Positions 16,068 through 25,320 of a stretch of DNA of 29,048 nucleotides are shown one piece after another. The notes below the pieces were generated by a model, which saw only the letters and a list, made by a program, of their open reading frames with translations, was not told where the DNA came from and did no database searches. Location of the stretch: positions 1 through 29,048 of the forward strand of contig DASYRM010000066.1 of the NCBI GenBank assembly GCA_036004405.1. The letters run 5' to 3'. Positions within the stretch are counted from its first letter, which is position 1. Each line of letters starts with the position of its first letter. Both the position numbers and the translations under genes were made by a program. Origin of the DNA: DASYRM01 sp036004405 (GTDB lineage: Bacteria; Acidobacteriota; Vicinamibacteria; Vicinamibacterales; UBA2999).

Positions 16068-16086
16068 GCCCGCCCCGGAGGCGGGC
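16068..16086 (+). repeat. GC palindrome upstream of the cysteine desulfurase gene
   Basis: GCCCGCC (16068-16074), five-base spacer, GGCGGGC (16080-16086). It resembles the hairpin at 9276-9294. It lies in the divergent gap between bactofilin and the cysteine desulfurase gene. Confidence 0.6.
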
Positions 16087-16102
16087 AGGCAGACACTGGC
16101 AC

Positions 16103-16131
16103 GCGAGGCGGAGCCGCCGCGGCCGCCTCGC
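16103..16131 (+). promoter_or_regulatory. 9-bp inverted repeat upstream of the cysteine desulfurase gene
   Basis: GCGAGGCGG (16103-16111) pairs with CCGCCTCGC (16123-16131) across an 11-nt loop, ending 22 bp before ATG 16154. It could be an operator or an RNA hairpin; no known regulator site is recognised. Confidence 0.4.
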
Positions 16132-16138
16132 CGAGTGC

Positions 16139-16144
16139 TACGAT
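16139..16144 (+). promoter_or_regulatory. -10-like hexamer before the cysteine desulfurase start
   Basis: TACGAT ends 9 nt before ATG 16154, which has no Shine-Dalgarno sequence. This is compatible with a leaderless or near-leaderless mRNA, but no -35 box is evident. Confidence 0.28.
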
Positions 16145-16153
16145 CCTTTCAAG

Positions 16154-18392
<2,239 letters not shown>

Positions 18393-18393
<1 letters not shown>

Positions 18394-18423
18394 CGAACGG
18401 GCCGCCTGAAAGGCGGCCCCTAC
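18393..18423 (-). repeat. GTAGGGGC-palindrome element, copy 2 (inverted)
   Basis: Read on the minus strand it is GTAGGGGC followed by arms GGGCCGCCT and AGGCGGCCC (18419-18399), then GTTCGC. It is nearly identical to copy 1, differing by one extra T in the loop and one near the end. It lies between the convergent ends of mnmA and the PQQ-cytochrome gene. Confidence 0.75.
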
Positions 18424-18433
18424 GACCATCCCT

Positions 18434-20290
18434 TTAGGGGAGCGCGAACGCGAGCAGCACGTTGCCTGGCATGCCTCCGAATCGGGGATAGCCGGAGTTC
18501 ACGAACAGCATGCCGCCGGCGACCACCGGGCCGGCGCCGTCGAGCGAGCCACCGGTCCCAGGCACACCGTTGACGGTCGTGTAGCTCTTCGCCGTGTCCA
18601 CGTCCCACAGCAGTTTCCCGTCCACGGTCGAGAACGCGCGCAGGTGTCCGTCCATCGCGCCTGAGAACACCACGCCGGGAATCACCGTGACCGCCGCCGG
18701 CTGCGCCGGGCTGCAGCCGGGACGCGGCGGCGCGCACGGCGTCCCCGGCGCCACCCAGACCTTGGCGCCGTCGAGCACGTTGAGCGCGGTGAGCCCGCCG
18801 CCCTGGGTGGGCGACAGCGGCGCGTTGCCGAGACCCGCCGCACCGCCGATGCTGCCGGCCTGCCGGCCCACGTCGGACACCGCCGCGTAGACGCGCTGGC
18901 CGTCGCTCGCCATGCCCCACTGCACGCCGCCGTTGGCGCCGCCGGCGCCGACCCGCGTCTGCCACAGGATGCGGCCCCCGTCCGCCGGGTCGAGCCCGTA
19001 GACGACGCCCGACTTCTGCCCGGCCACCAGCACGTCGCGGCCGCCGGCGGTCTTCACCAGCAGGGCCGACGAGCCGAAGTCGAAGTCGGGCCCATTGTTG
19101 GGGGGACAGTTCGCCCCACGGCCGCCGCATGCGGAGTTGTACACGTCGTTGGGCGTGGTCTGCCGCGACCACACGATGCGGCCCGTCTTCAGATCGAGCG
19201 CCATGACGGCGTCGCTCGTGGCGGTGGCGGGATACGAGTAGTTGTCGCCGGTGGTGACGTAGAGCACGCCGCGCGCGGCGTCGACGGTGGGCGCCGACCA
19301 GACGCCGGCGCCCGACGGCCCGAACGTGTCGGTGCCCGCCGACGTGGTGCCGGTCTTCGCCGGCGGATCGACGAGATAGGTCTTCCACGCCACTGATCCG
19401 TCGCGCACGCGGACGGCGGTAATGCTGCCGCGGAACGTGCAGCACGTGTAGCCGGGATCGATCGAGCGCGTCTCTTCCCACGACGCCGCCGGTACGAACG
19501 CCACGCCCTCGTGGAGCGCGAAGGCGCCGGTCAAACGCGTGGCCTCGTGCGCTTCGACTCGGGTCTTCCACAGCTCATCACCGCTGCGCGCATCGACGGC
19601 GTACACGCTGCCGTTCTGGTCGCTGAACAGCAGCGTCCGCCGCTGCCCCTCGGTGGCAATCGTCATCGCCGATCGCACGGGGCCGCCGGCCTTGTAGAGC
19701 CAATGGATGCACCCGCGCTGCGCATCGATCGCCTGCACAGTGCCGGCGGCGCTGCCCACGAAGAGCGTGCCGTTCAGCACGGTGGGAGCGGCAAACGCGG
19801 TGACGTCACCCGTGAAGCCGAACGCCCATTTCAGCTGGAGACGCGGAACCGTCTCGGCGGTGAGGCCCGCCTGCGCCGTGGGCTGGAAGCGCGTGTTCGC
19901 GGCCGACGGCGACCAGCCGGTCCAGGCGCCGCGTGAGTCCTGAGTACCGAGCGCGCGTCCGGCCTTGCACATGGCCTGCGCCGGCAGTGCCGTCTCGTCG
20001 GGACCTTTGCCGAGAAAGGCGGCCACGGCCTCGCGCTCGTCGCGCCGCAATGGATAGGCGACGCTCATCATCAGTCCGAAGTCGAGCGTCCGCAGGATGC
20101 GCGCCGGCGACATCCGGGTGAGCGCGTCGCGGGTCGGGATGCGCGGGCTGGTCTGGTCGTGGCACGACGCGCAGTGCTTCGCGTAGAGGTCGGCGCCCGA
20201 TAGAGGCGTCTGGGCGCGTGAGAGCGTAGCCGTCCCCATCAGAGCCGCGCCCAGAAGCAGGGCCGATCTGAACGCGCCGATCGTCGTCAT
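18434..20290 (-). CDS. PQQ beta-propeller dehydrogenase-like protein with N-terminal cytochrome c domain
   Basis: A 618-residue exported quinohaemoprotein. A signal peptide (about 1-26, cleaving near SRA-Q) precedes a cytochrome c domain with haem motif Cys40-x2-Cys43-His44 and likely Met ligand 74 or 75. From about 120 onward it is an eight-bladed PQQ propeller with repeated blades (GTVQAIDAQRGCIHWLYKAGG, GSVYAVDARSGDELWKT, AVMALDLKTGRIVWSRQ). Adjacent Cys283-Cys284 could be the vicinal disulfide of PQQ alcohol dehydrogenases, and GPDFDFGSS (400-408) resembles the matching active-site loop. The arrangement is that of polyvinyl alcohol dehydrogenase (cytochrome) and relatives. The substrate is unknown. 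GGAG lies 5 bases before ATG. It is the last gene of the long minus-strand run. Confidence 0.88.
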   Translation of the reverse strand: MTTIGAFRSALLLGAALMGTATLSRAQTPLSGADLYAKHCASCHDQTSPRIPTRDALTRMSPARILRTLDFGLMMSVAYPLRRDEREAVAAFLGKGPDETALPAQAMCKAGRALGTQDSRGAWTGWSPSAANTRFQPTAQAGLTAETVPRLQLKWAFGFTGDVTAFAAPTVLNGTLFVGSAAGTVQAIDAQRGCIHWLYKAGGPVRSAMTIATEGQRRTLLFSDQNGSVYAVDARSGDELWKTRVEAHEATRLTGAFALHEGVAFVPAASWEETRSIDPGYTCCTFRGSITAVRVRDGSVAWKTYLVDPPAKTGTTSAGTDTFGPSGAGVWSAPTVDAARGVLYVTTGDNYSYPATATSDAVMALDLKTGRIVWSRQTTPNDVYNSACGGRGANCPPNNGPDFDFGSSALLVKTAGGRDVLVAGQKSGVVYGLDPADGGRILWQTRVGAGGANGGVQWGMASDGQRVYAAVSDVGRQAGSIGGAAGLGNAPLSPTQGGGLTALNVLDGAKVWVAPGTPCAPPRPGCSPAQPAAVTVIPGVVFSGAMDGHLRAFSTVDGKLLWDVDTAKSYTTVNGVPGTGGSLDGAGPVVAGGMLFVNSGYPRFGGMPGNVLLAFALP

Positions 20291-20304
20291 GGGATCTCCA
20301 ACCG

Positions 20305-20615
20305 CTATCGCTGCAACACGTAGGTCACGGGAAAGGTCGCCTCGATCACGGTCTCGCTCGCGGGTAGACGTAGAGGATCGCCCACGGCACCTCGCGCGTT
20401 GATCGCAGGGTGACTGGGACGCTCAACTGGCCCGACCCCTTGTTGATGAAGAACCCGCCGGGCGCGCCGCCGGATATGACGATCGTGCTGCCCGTCGCAG
20501 GCGACGGCTGTCCGAACGTGATGCCGCTGGCGTTCGACGGGGCGGTAGGCGCGTCGGCGCACGCCGCGGCCATCGTCAACACGAGAGTGGCAAGGTATGC
20601 GGACAGCAGTCTCAT
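20305..20615 (-). pseudogene. Small lipoprotein with an apparent frameshift
   Basis: The frame from ATG 20615 (GGAGG 8 bases before) encodes a signal sequence with lipobox-like MAAAC (Cys19), then GITFGQPSPATGSTIV and VPWAILYVYP, and stops after 89 residues at 20346. Another minus-strand frame continues with SETVIEATFPVTYVLQR and stops at 20305, only 14 bp before the PQQ gene. Both halves look like alternating beta-strand protein, and the joined product would be about 103 residues. The break lies around 20351-20366 and needs one extra base. This is either a sequencing error, a real mutation or programmed frameshifting. The function is unknown. The ATGA overlap with the upstream gene and the tight spacing to the PQQ gene indicate an operon member. 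Confidence 0.65.
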
Positions 20616-21376
20616 CGGTCAGTCCTCCGCGGGGCCGGATCGAGTCCCGTCTTGATAACGACGGGCGCGGCATCCGTGGACGCGAGGAACCGAATGAGCG
20701 CTTCGGCCGCGGCGCGGTGGCCCGAGTGCACGGCCACGCCGGCGGAGAACACGCTCACGCGCTGCACTTCCGGCGGCAGCGGCCCGATGTAGTCGATGCC
20801 CGGCACCGGCAGCAGTTCGGAGGTCTGCTGGAAACCGAGTTCGGCTTCACCGCGCGCCACCACGGCGCCGACGCGCTCCCCTTCGATGCGCCGGCTCTTG
20901 GCCGCCATCTGCTCGGCAATGCCGAGGCGCTGGAACAGCTCCATCGTCAGATAGCGCCCACTGACGCTGGCGGAATACGCAATCGACGTCGCCGCCAGCA
21001 GCGTCCGCTTCAGCGCCTCCACCGAGCCGATGTCCGGCCTTGGCGCGCCGGCGCGGACCGCCATGCCGATGCCGGATTGCGCGAGCGGCCGGCGAGTGCC
21101 GGCGATCACCGCGCCATCGGCGACCATCTGCGTCAGCGCCTCGTCGTCCACGATGACCACGTCGGCAGGCTCGCGGCGCTGCAGCCGGCTCGGGATCGAC
21201 GTGGCCCCCACGCCCATGGTCGTCGTCGCGGCCACGACGCGGTGTCCGCTGGCACGCTCGAACCCCGGGGCGAGCTGGAGGAGCGCCGCCGTGAAGGTGC
21301 CGGACGTCATCACCTTGAGCTCGTCGGCAGCCGCCGCCAGCGGCCACAACACGAGCACCAGGGTGAGCAGCCGCAT
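20612..21376 (-). CDS. ModA-like periplasmic substrate-binding protein
   Basis: A 254-residue periplasmic binding protein of the type 2 fold. A signal peptide (about 1-18, ending AAAADE) is followed by LKVMTSGTFTAALLQLAPGFERASGHRV (20-47), ADVVIVDDEALTQMVADG (71-88), SGIGMAVRAGAPRPDI (101-116) and the hinge region SIAYSASVSGRYLTMELFQRLGI (131-153), then GEAELGFQQTSELL, as in molybdate-binding ModA relatives. No ABC permease or ATPase gene is nearby, so it is an orphan binding protein. It lies directly upstream of a small lipoprotein and the PQQ-cytochrome gene, with 1-4 bp overlaps. By analogy with XoxJ/MxaJ in methanol dehydrogenase operons it may assist the quinoprotein; that is inference. 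Confidence 0.85.
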   Translation of the reverse strand: MRLLTLVLVLWPLAAAADELKVMTSGTFTAALLQLAPGFERASGHRVVAATTTMGVGATSIPSRLQRREPADVVIVDDEALTQMVADGAVIAGTRRPLAQSGIGMAVRAGAPRPDIGSVEALKRTLLAATSIAYSASVSGRYLTMELFQRLGIAEQMAAKSRRIEGERVGAVVARGEAELGFQQTSELLPVPGIDYIGPLPPEVQRVSVFSAGVAVHSGHRAAAEALIRFLASTDAAPVVIKTGLDPAPRRTDR

Positions 21377-22194
21377 CAGTGGCACTGCAGCACCACCCAG
21401 GCCTGGTCGAACCGTCCGGCACGCGCGTCCTGCTCTCGGATCCAGAAGTAGAGAATACCGGCGTCGCCCCACATCACGCCCAGATCGTCGTCGCTGTCGA
21501 TCTGCAGCAGCAGCCGCCAGTCGCGTGCTCCCTCAGCGAGTCCTGCCGCTTCGCGGCTCAGATAGCCGGATGAATCGCCGCAGTAGAGACCGTGCGAGAC
21601 CAGCTGGCACTCGAGCTCCATCTCGTCGCCTTGAATCGGGTGCGGAAACCCGCCCACCTGATGATGCGGTAACGGACCGTACACCGCGCTGCCACCGTCG
21701 ATGAGGAGTTCAGCCTCGGCGTCGCTCAGCTGCAGGGCCTTCACCTCGGCTCGCTCCCACGACGGGTAGGTGTCGATCGCGCGGAATGAAACGGCGCGGC
21801 GCGCCCCCAGCTGCGCTCCTTCAGGCCCGCTAGACGTGTGGGTGTCACCCACGAGCATCACCGCCCAACTGCCTCTATCTTTCGGATCGAAGCCCCACGG
21901 CTGATTCTCGGCGTCGTAGAAGAACAGCAAGCGGCCCGAGGACGGGAGCCACGGAATCGCCAGCGTCGCCTGCAGCGCCGGCAGGTCGAGACAGGCCAGA
22001 AACGCGAGCGGCCGGCCCCCGGCCGCCGGCCACGCCGCTCCGGCTGGAAGAGGCGGGGCGCCGCCAAAATACGACGTCGCGTCATCCGCCGATAGCACGA
22101 TCTGAACGGCGTGCTGGACGAGCGGCGCCGCGAGCGCCATCACGTCGCGCGGCGGCAGCGGCGGCTCCTTCGGGCCGAACAGCCGCTTGAGCAT
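21376..22194 (-). CDS. DUF1963 / YwqG-like protein
   Basis: A 272-residue cytoplasmic protein of the YwqG (DUF1963) family, whose biochemical role is not established. The family pattern is clear: TSYFGGAPPLPAGAAWPAAGGRPLAFLACLDL (residues about 40-72), then GRLLFFYDAENQPWGFDP, HHQVGGFPHPIQGDEMELECQL and WRLLLQIDSDDDLGVMWGDAGILYFWI near the end. ATG 22194 is preferred because GGAG lies 5 bases upstream; a GTG at 22200 overlaps the preceding stop and is the alternative. The stop overlaps the next start as TGATG. No signal peptide or membrane span is seen. Its place among envelope genes may reflect operon packing only. Confidence 0.85.
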   Translation of the reverse strand: MLKRLFGPKEPPLPPRDVMALAAPLVQHAVQIVLSADDATSYFGGAPPLPAGAAWPAAGGRPLAFLACLDLPALQATLAIPWLPSSGRLLFFYDAENQPWGFDPKDRGSWAVMLVGDTHTSSGPEGAQLGARRAVSFRAIDTYPSWERAEVKALQLSDAEAELLIDGGSAVYGPLPHHQVGGFPHPIQGDEMELECQLVSHGLYCGDSSGYLSREAAGLAEGARDWRLLLQIDSDDDLGVMWGDAGILYFWIREQDARAGRFDQAWVVLQCH

Positions 22195-22196
22195 GC

Positions 22197-23075
22197 TCAC
22201 TCCGCCTCTTTGCTCGACAACGACCCGCTCGACAGCGTCAAGACGGCAATGGCCGGGGGCACCCGGAATCTCACCGGCACGAGGCTCGTGCCGATGCCGG
22301 TGGCGACGTAGAGATGCCGCCCACCCTCGACGATATGTCCCGCCACGTAGCGCGCCCCGAACCGCGACGGCACGATCAGCGCGCCAAGGAGCGGCAGGCG
22401 CACCTGACCGCCGTGCGTGTGCCCCGCCAATGTGAGTGCGACTCGGGTCGGCACGTCAGGAAACACGTCGGGATTATGTGTCAGCAGCAGGACCGGCGCG
22501 TCATCGGTTACCGCGGCCAGCGCCGCGGCCACATCGGGGCGACCGGTCCAGAGATCGCTGAGGCCGGCGACCCAGATCGGCCCGGCCGCCGTGACGACGC
22601 GGACAGCCGTCTCTTCAACGACTCGCACGCCGCGCTGTTCAACCGCGGTCTTGACCCGCGCGTGATCGAACCAGCCATCGTGATTGCCTAGAACCGCAAA
22701 CGTCCCAGCGGGTGTGCGCAGCGACGCGAGCTCCGCCGCAATGGCCTCGGGCTCGATGAAGCGCCCGCCCAGCACGCGTTGGGTCACCAGGTCGCCGAGG
22801 AGACACACGGCGTCCGGCCGCGCCGCATTGGTGCGAGCCACCACCTCGCGCAGCCGGTCGAGGCCGTTGAACGGCGAGCCCACGTGCAGGTCCGTCAGGA
22901 CCGCGATGCGCAACCGGCCGCGCAGCGCTCCTGGCAGCACGAGCCGCGACTCGACGACGGTCAGGCTCGCGGGCTCGAGCCACAACGCCCACACTCCCAG
23001 CACCGTCGCGACGGCCAGGAACGCGAGCGCGCCCCAGTACCGAGCCCGGCGCAGTCGCCCGAGCCGAGCCATCAT
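22197..23075 (-). CDS. Membrane-anchored metallophosphoesterase (YkuE/YaeI type)
   Basis: A 292-residue calcineurin-like phosphoesterase. One N-terminal membrane segment (about 14-34) is followed by the five metal-ligand motifs: DLH (Asp62, His64), GDLV (Asp95), GNHD (Asn131, His132), TH (His200) and GHTHGG (His219, His221). The layout and the opening LRIAVLTDLHVGS are those of YkuE/YaeI-type enzymes acting on UDP-diacylglucosamine-like or other phosphoesters at the membrane. The substrate here is not determined. The start codon overlaps the preceding stop as ATGA at 23072-23075. Confidence 0.92.
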   Translation of the reverse strand: MMARLGRLRRARYWGALAFLAVATVLGVWALWLEPASLTVVESRLVLPGALRGRLRIAVLTDLHVGSPFNGLDRLREVVARTNAARPDAVCLLGDLVTQRVLGGRFIEPEAIAAELASLRTPAGTFAVLGNHDGWFDHARVKTAVEQRGVRVVEETAVRVVTAAGPIWVAGLSDLWTGRPDVAAALAAVTDDAPVLLLTHNPDVFPDVPTRVALTLAGHTHGGQVRLPLLGALIVPSRFGARYVAGHIVEGGRHLYVATGIGTSLVPVRFRVPPAIAVLTLSSGSLSSKEAE

Positions 23076-23653
23076 GTGCGGCCCGCGCCACCTCCGGCGC
23101 CCTTCTCCAGATACGCCGTCGCGCTATAGGGCGTCTTGGACGCGGCGAGCTTCGCGTTGAACGTCGCCGACTGCCCCATCGGGATGCTCAACGAGTCCCA
23201 GCGGTCGCCGACCCACAGCTTCGCCAGGTACACCACCTGACCAATGTGGTAAGCGGCGTGCGCGAGCGAGCGCTCTAATGCCTGATCGATCCGCAGTGGC
23301 TGGGTTCGAATCACGACCGTGGCGGACAGGTCCGCGTCCGTGAGCGCCTTTACTTCCGCGAGCAGCGGCGCCCACCCGCGCTTCCACTTGTCCACGACCT
23401 CCGCCCGCGTCACATCGCGCGGAACGAACTCGCTGTCGCGGTCGCGCGTTGGTTTCTCGCCATCGGCGGTGCGGAAGTCGGTGAAGCGCGACTCCAGGTT
23501 GCCGGCGATGTGCCACACCAGCGCCGCGAGCGAGTTGCCGTTCCCGGGCGGCTCCTTTGACAGGTCGGTCTCGGCCACCTGGGCGAGGGCGGACTCGCCG
23601 AGCGCTTTGTAGCGAAGGTATTCGTCTTCGATCGATTTCACGGTATCTCGCAT
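23072..23653 (-). CDS. DUF1572 protein (DinB superfamily)
   Basis: A 193-residue four-helix protein of the DUF1572 branch of the DinB/YfiT superfamily. Features are NSLAALVWHIAGNLESRFTDFRTADGEKPTRDRDSEF (40-76) with His48, HAAYHIGQVVYLAKLW (132-147) with His132 and His136, completing the three-His metal site, and SIPMGQSATFNA near the C-terminus. The family includes metal-dependent thiol transferases, but this branch has no assigned reaction. ATG 23653 is preferred because GGAG lies 9 bases upstream; ATG 23668, five codons earlier, has no such site. The stop overlaps the phosphoesterase start. A second DinB-like gene lies two genes upstream. Confidence 0.88.
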   Translation of the reverse strand: MRDTVKSIEDEYLRYKALGESALAQVAETDLSKEPPGNGNSLAALVWHIAGNLESRFTDFRTADGEKPTRDRDSEFVPRDVTRAEVVDKWKRGWAPLLAEVKALTDADLSATVVIRTQPLRIDQALERSLAHAAYHIGQVVYLAKLWVGDRWDSLSIPMGQSATFNAKLAASKTPYSATAYLEKGAGGGAGRT

Positions 23654-23671
23654 GATCGAATTCTCCATCGT

Positions 23672-24823
23672 CTAGAACCGGCGCAGCGCCGGAAAGAAAC
23701 CGATCGCGGCCAGCGCCACTGCCGCGACCACCGCCCAGAACGCGGCGGGGGACCACAGGTAGATCGGCATCGCCTCGGCGTCGCTGACAAACGGCGCCGT
23801 GCCGTGCGCGCGCCTGGCATCCACGTCGGCCACCTGCTCAGGAGCGAGCCGGTGACCAACCGCACCGCCAGCCGACGCGGCGTCGAGCACCGCTTTGAAG
23901 TGGCGCTCCAGAATCAGATTCTCGTGCCAGGCGATGTCGAGCTCGGCCGCGTCACCTTTGCGATCGAGATCCATCCCGAAGTTCCGGCGCCGGACGTGCC
24001 AGAGCGCTTCGGCTTCGTACTGATCCTCGCGCCCGTATCGCCCCACGACGGGCGGCGGTCCCCCATTCCATTCACGTAACCGCTCGACGCCGAGCTCGCG
24101 CAGGCGCGCTTCGGAAAAGCGCGAGCGGAACCTGCCGATTTCGGGATCTCGGATCTCGGTCCCGAGATGGATGCTGGCGATGAAAGCGCCGAGGAGCAGG
24201 ACGACGGCGGCGCTGCCGAGGCCGAGACGAGTTCGCTGGCCGCTGCGATAACTCTGACGGGTATCAAGGGCGAGGCACATGAGCAGACCGCACGCCGTGG
24301 CGAGCAGATCGAACATCACGTCGTGCCACTCGCCGGCGCGCCCGGGCACGAACCACTGAAACCACTCATCGGCCACGCCAACGGCGGTGGTCGCGAGCGC
24401 CGCTCCGACGTAGGCCTCCCAGCGCGCGCGCCGCTGCCCGAAGGGGAAGAACAGCAGCGCCAGCACGCCGTACTCGACGAAATGGAAGGCCTCCACTGCG
24501 TCCACGTTGGGGTTGCCGGACCGGAGGGCCGCAAACGATCCGACCGCGAGGGCGAGGCCGAGCCCGAGGATGCCGATGCGCCTGGGCCGCTCGCTCCTGA
24601 TGGCACGCAGGCAGACGCCGAGGACGACGACGCCGCCCACCACGACGCCGGCCGAGATGATGGCAACGTACTGCCGCGGAAACGCTCGGAGGAGGGCGAG
24701 CCGCAGATCGCCGATGACGGGCGATCCGAGCACCACGCCAGCCCCCGCCGCCCATGCCAGCACCCGCCGCCACCGAGCCACCGGGTCCGAAGACCCGGCC
24801 CCCAGAACGGTGTGGGCCGGCAC
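23672..24823 (-). CDS. VanZ-like domain membrane protein
   Basis: A 383-residue membrane protein. Hydrophobic segments at about 22-37, 52-72, 83-99, 115-128, 136-151 and 171-186 form a VanZ-type core with the family residues: His114 and Glu117-Tyr118-Gly119 in FHFVEYG, Asp152-Glu153 and Gln156 in DEWFQWFVPGR, and Asp168. A span (about 203-219), a soluble segment of about 130 residues (220-355, unrecognised) and a final span (about 358-377) follow. VanZ proteins affect teicoplanin sensitivity and other envelope traits by an unresolved mechanism. The start is GTG 24823, 2 bp after the upstream stop. It sits between two DinB-type genes. Confidence 0.82.
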   Translation of the reverse strand: MPAHTVLGAGSSDPVARWRRVLAWAAGAGVVLGSPVIGDLRLALLRAFPRQYVAIISAGVVVGGVVVLGVCLRAIRSERPRRIGILGLGLALAVGSFAALRSGNPNVDAVEAFHFVEYGVLALLFFPFGQRRARWEAYVGAALATTAVGVADEWFQWFVPGRAGEWHDVMFDLLATACGLLMCLALDTRQSYRSGQRTRLGLGSAAVVLLLGAFIASIHLGTEIRDPEIGRFRSRFSEARLRELGVERLREWNGGPPPVVGRYGREDQYEAEALWHVRRRNFGMDLDRKGDAAELDIAWHENLILERHFKAVLDAASAGGAVGHRLAPEQVADVDARRAHGTAPFVSDAEAMPIYLWSPAAFWAVVAAVALAAIGFFPALRRF

Positions 24824-24825
24824 GG

Positions 24826-25314
24826 TCAGCGACCGGCGCGGCGCCGCGAGTACAGCTTCTTGAGGAGTTGGATCTGTCCGGCGTGGTAGACGTCGTGCGC
24901 GGCCACGCCGGTGATGAGACGCAGCCGCGTCACCCTGCTGCCGGGCAGGCGAGCGTCGAGCGCGCGTGGCGCGGTGGCCGCAACGGCCGCACGCAGCTCC
25001 CGGTGCCTCGCCTCGAGCAGCCGAAGATCAGCACGCCAGGCGGACGCCGTTCTCTCGACCGGCCGTTCGAAGAAATTCGACCCCTCGAGCGGAAACGAGC
25101 CGCGCGCCGCGCCGGTGAGCCGTCGCCATGCCGCGTACTTCCAGTACGCAGCGTGCACCAGCAGCTCCCACACGTTGTGGGCGCCGGGCTGTGGCCGCCA
25201 CGCGGCGGCGTCGAGCGACACGCCGCGCAGCGAGCCACGAAGATTGGGTCCGTGCCACGACACGTTGTTGTAGGCGGTGTCGAGCTGGACGAGAAGGGGA
25301 TCGAGAGGGCTCAT
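24826..25314 (-). CDS. DinB superfamily protein
   Basis: A 162-residue DinB-like four-helix protein. The metal-binding histidines are visible: His54 in NVWELLVHAAYWKYA, and His140 and His144 in ITGVAAHDVYHAGQIQLLKKL. PVERTASAWRADLRLLEARHRELRAAV forms the middle helices. Characterised relatives are thiol (bacillithiol or mycothiol) S-transferases or isomerases. Which cofactor this host uses is not known from the window. It starts 6 bp after the trxB stop, which is suggestive of a thiol-related role. ATG 25314 is the clear start. Confidence 0.88.
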   Translation of the reverse strand: MSPLDPLLVQLDTAYNNVSWHGPNLRGSLRGVSLDAAAWRPQPGAHNVWELLVHAAYWKYAAWRRLTGAARGSFPLEGSNFFERPVERTASAWRADLRLLEARHRELRAAVAATAPRALDARLPGSRVTRLRLITGVAAHDVYHAGQIQLLKKLYSRRRAGR

Positions 25315-25320
25315 GGCCCC

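Noticed and set aside
20612..21376. Molybdate ABC transporter operon
   Set aside because: The binding protein resembles ModA, but no permease or ATPase gene lies nearby and its operon partners are unrelated, so a molybdate role is not supported.
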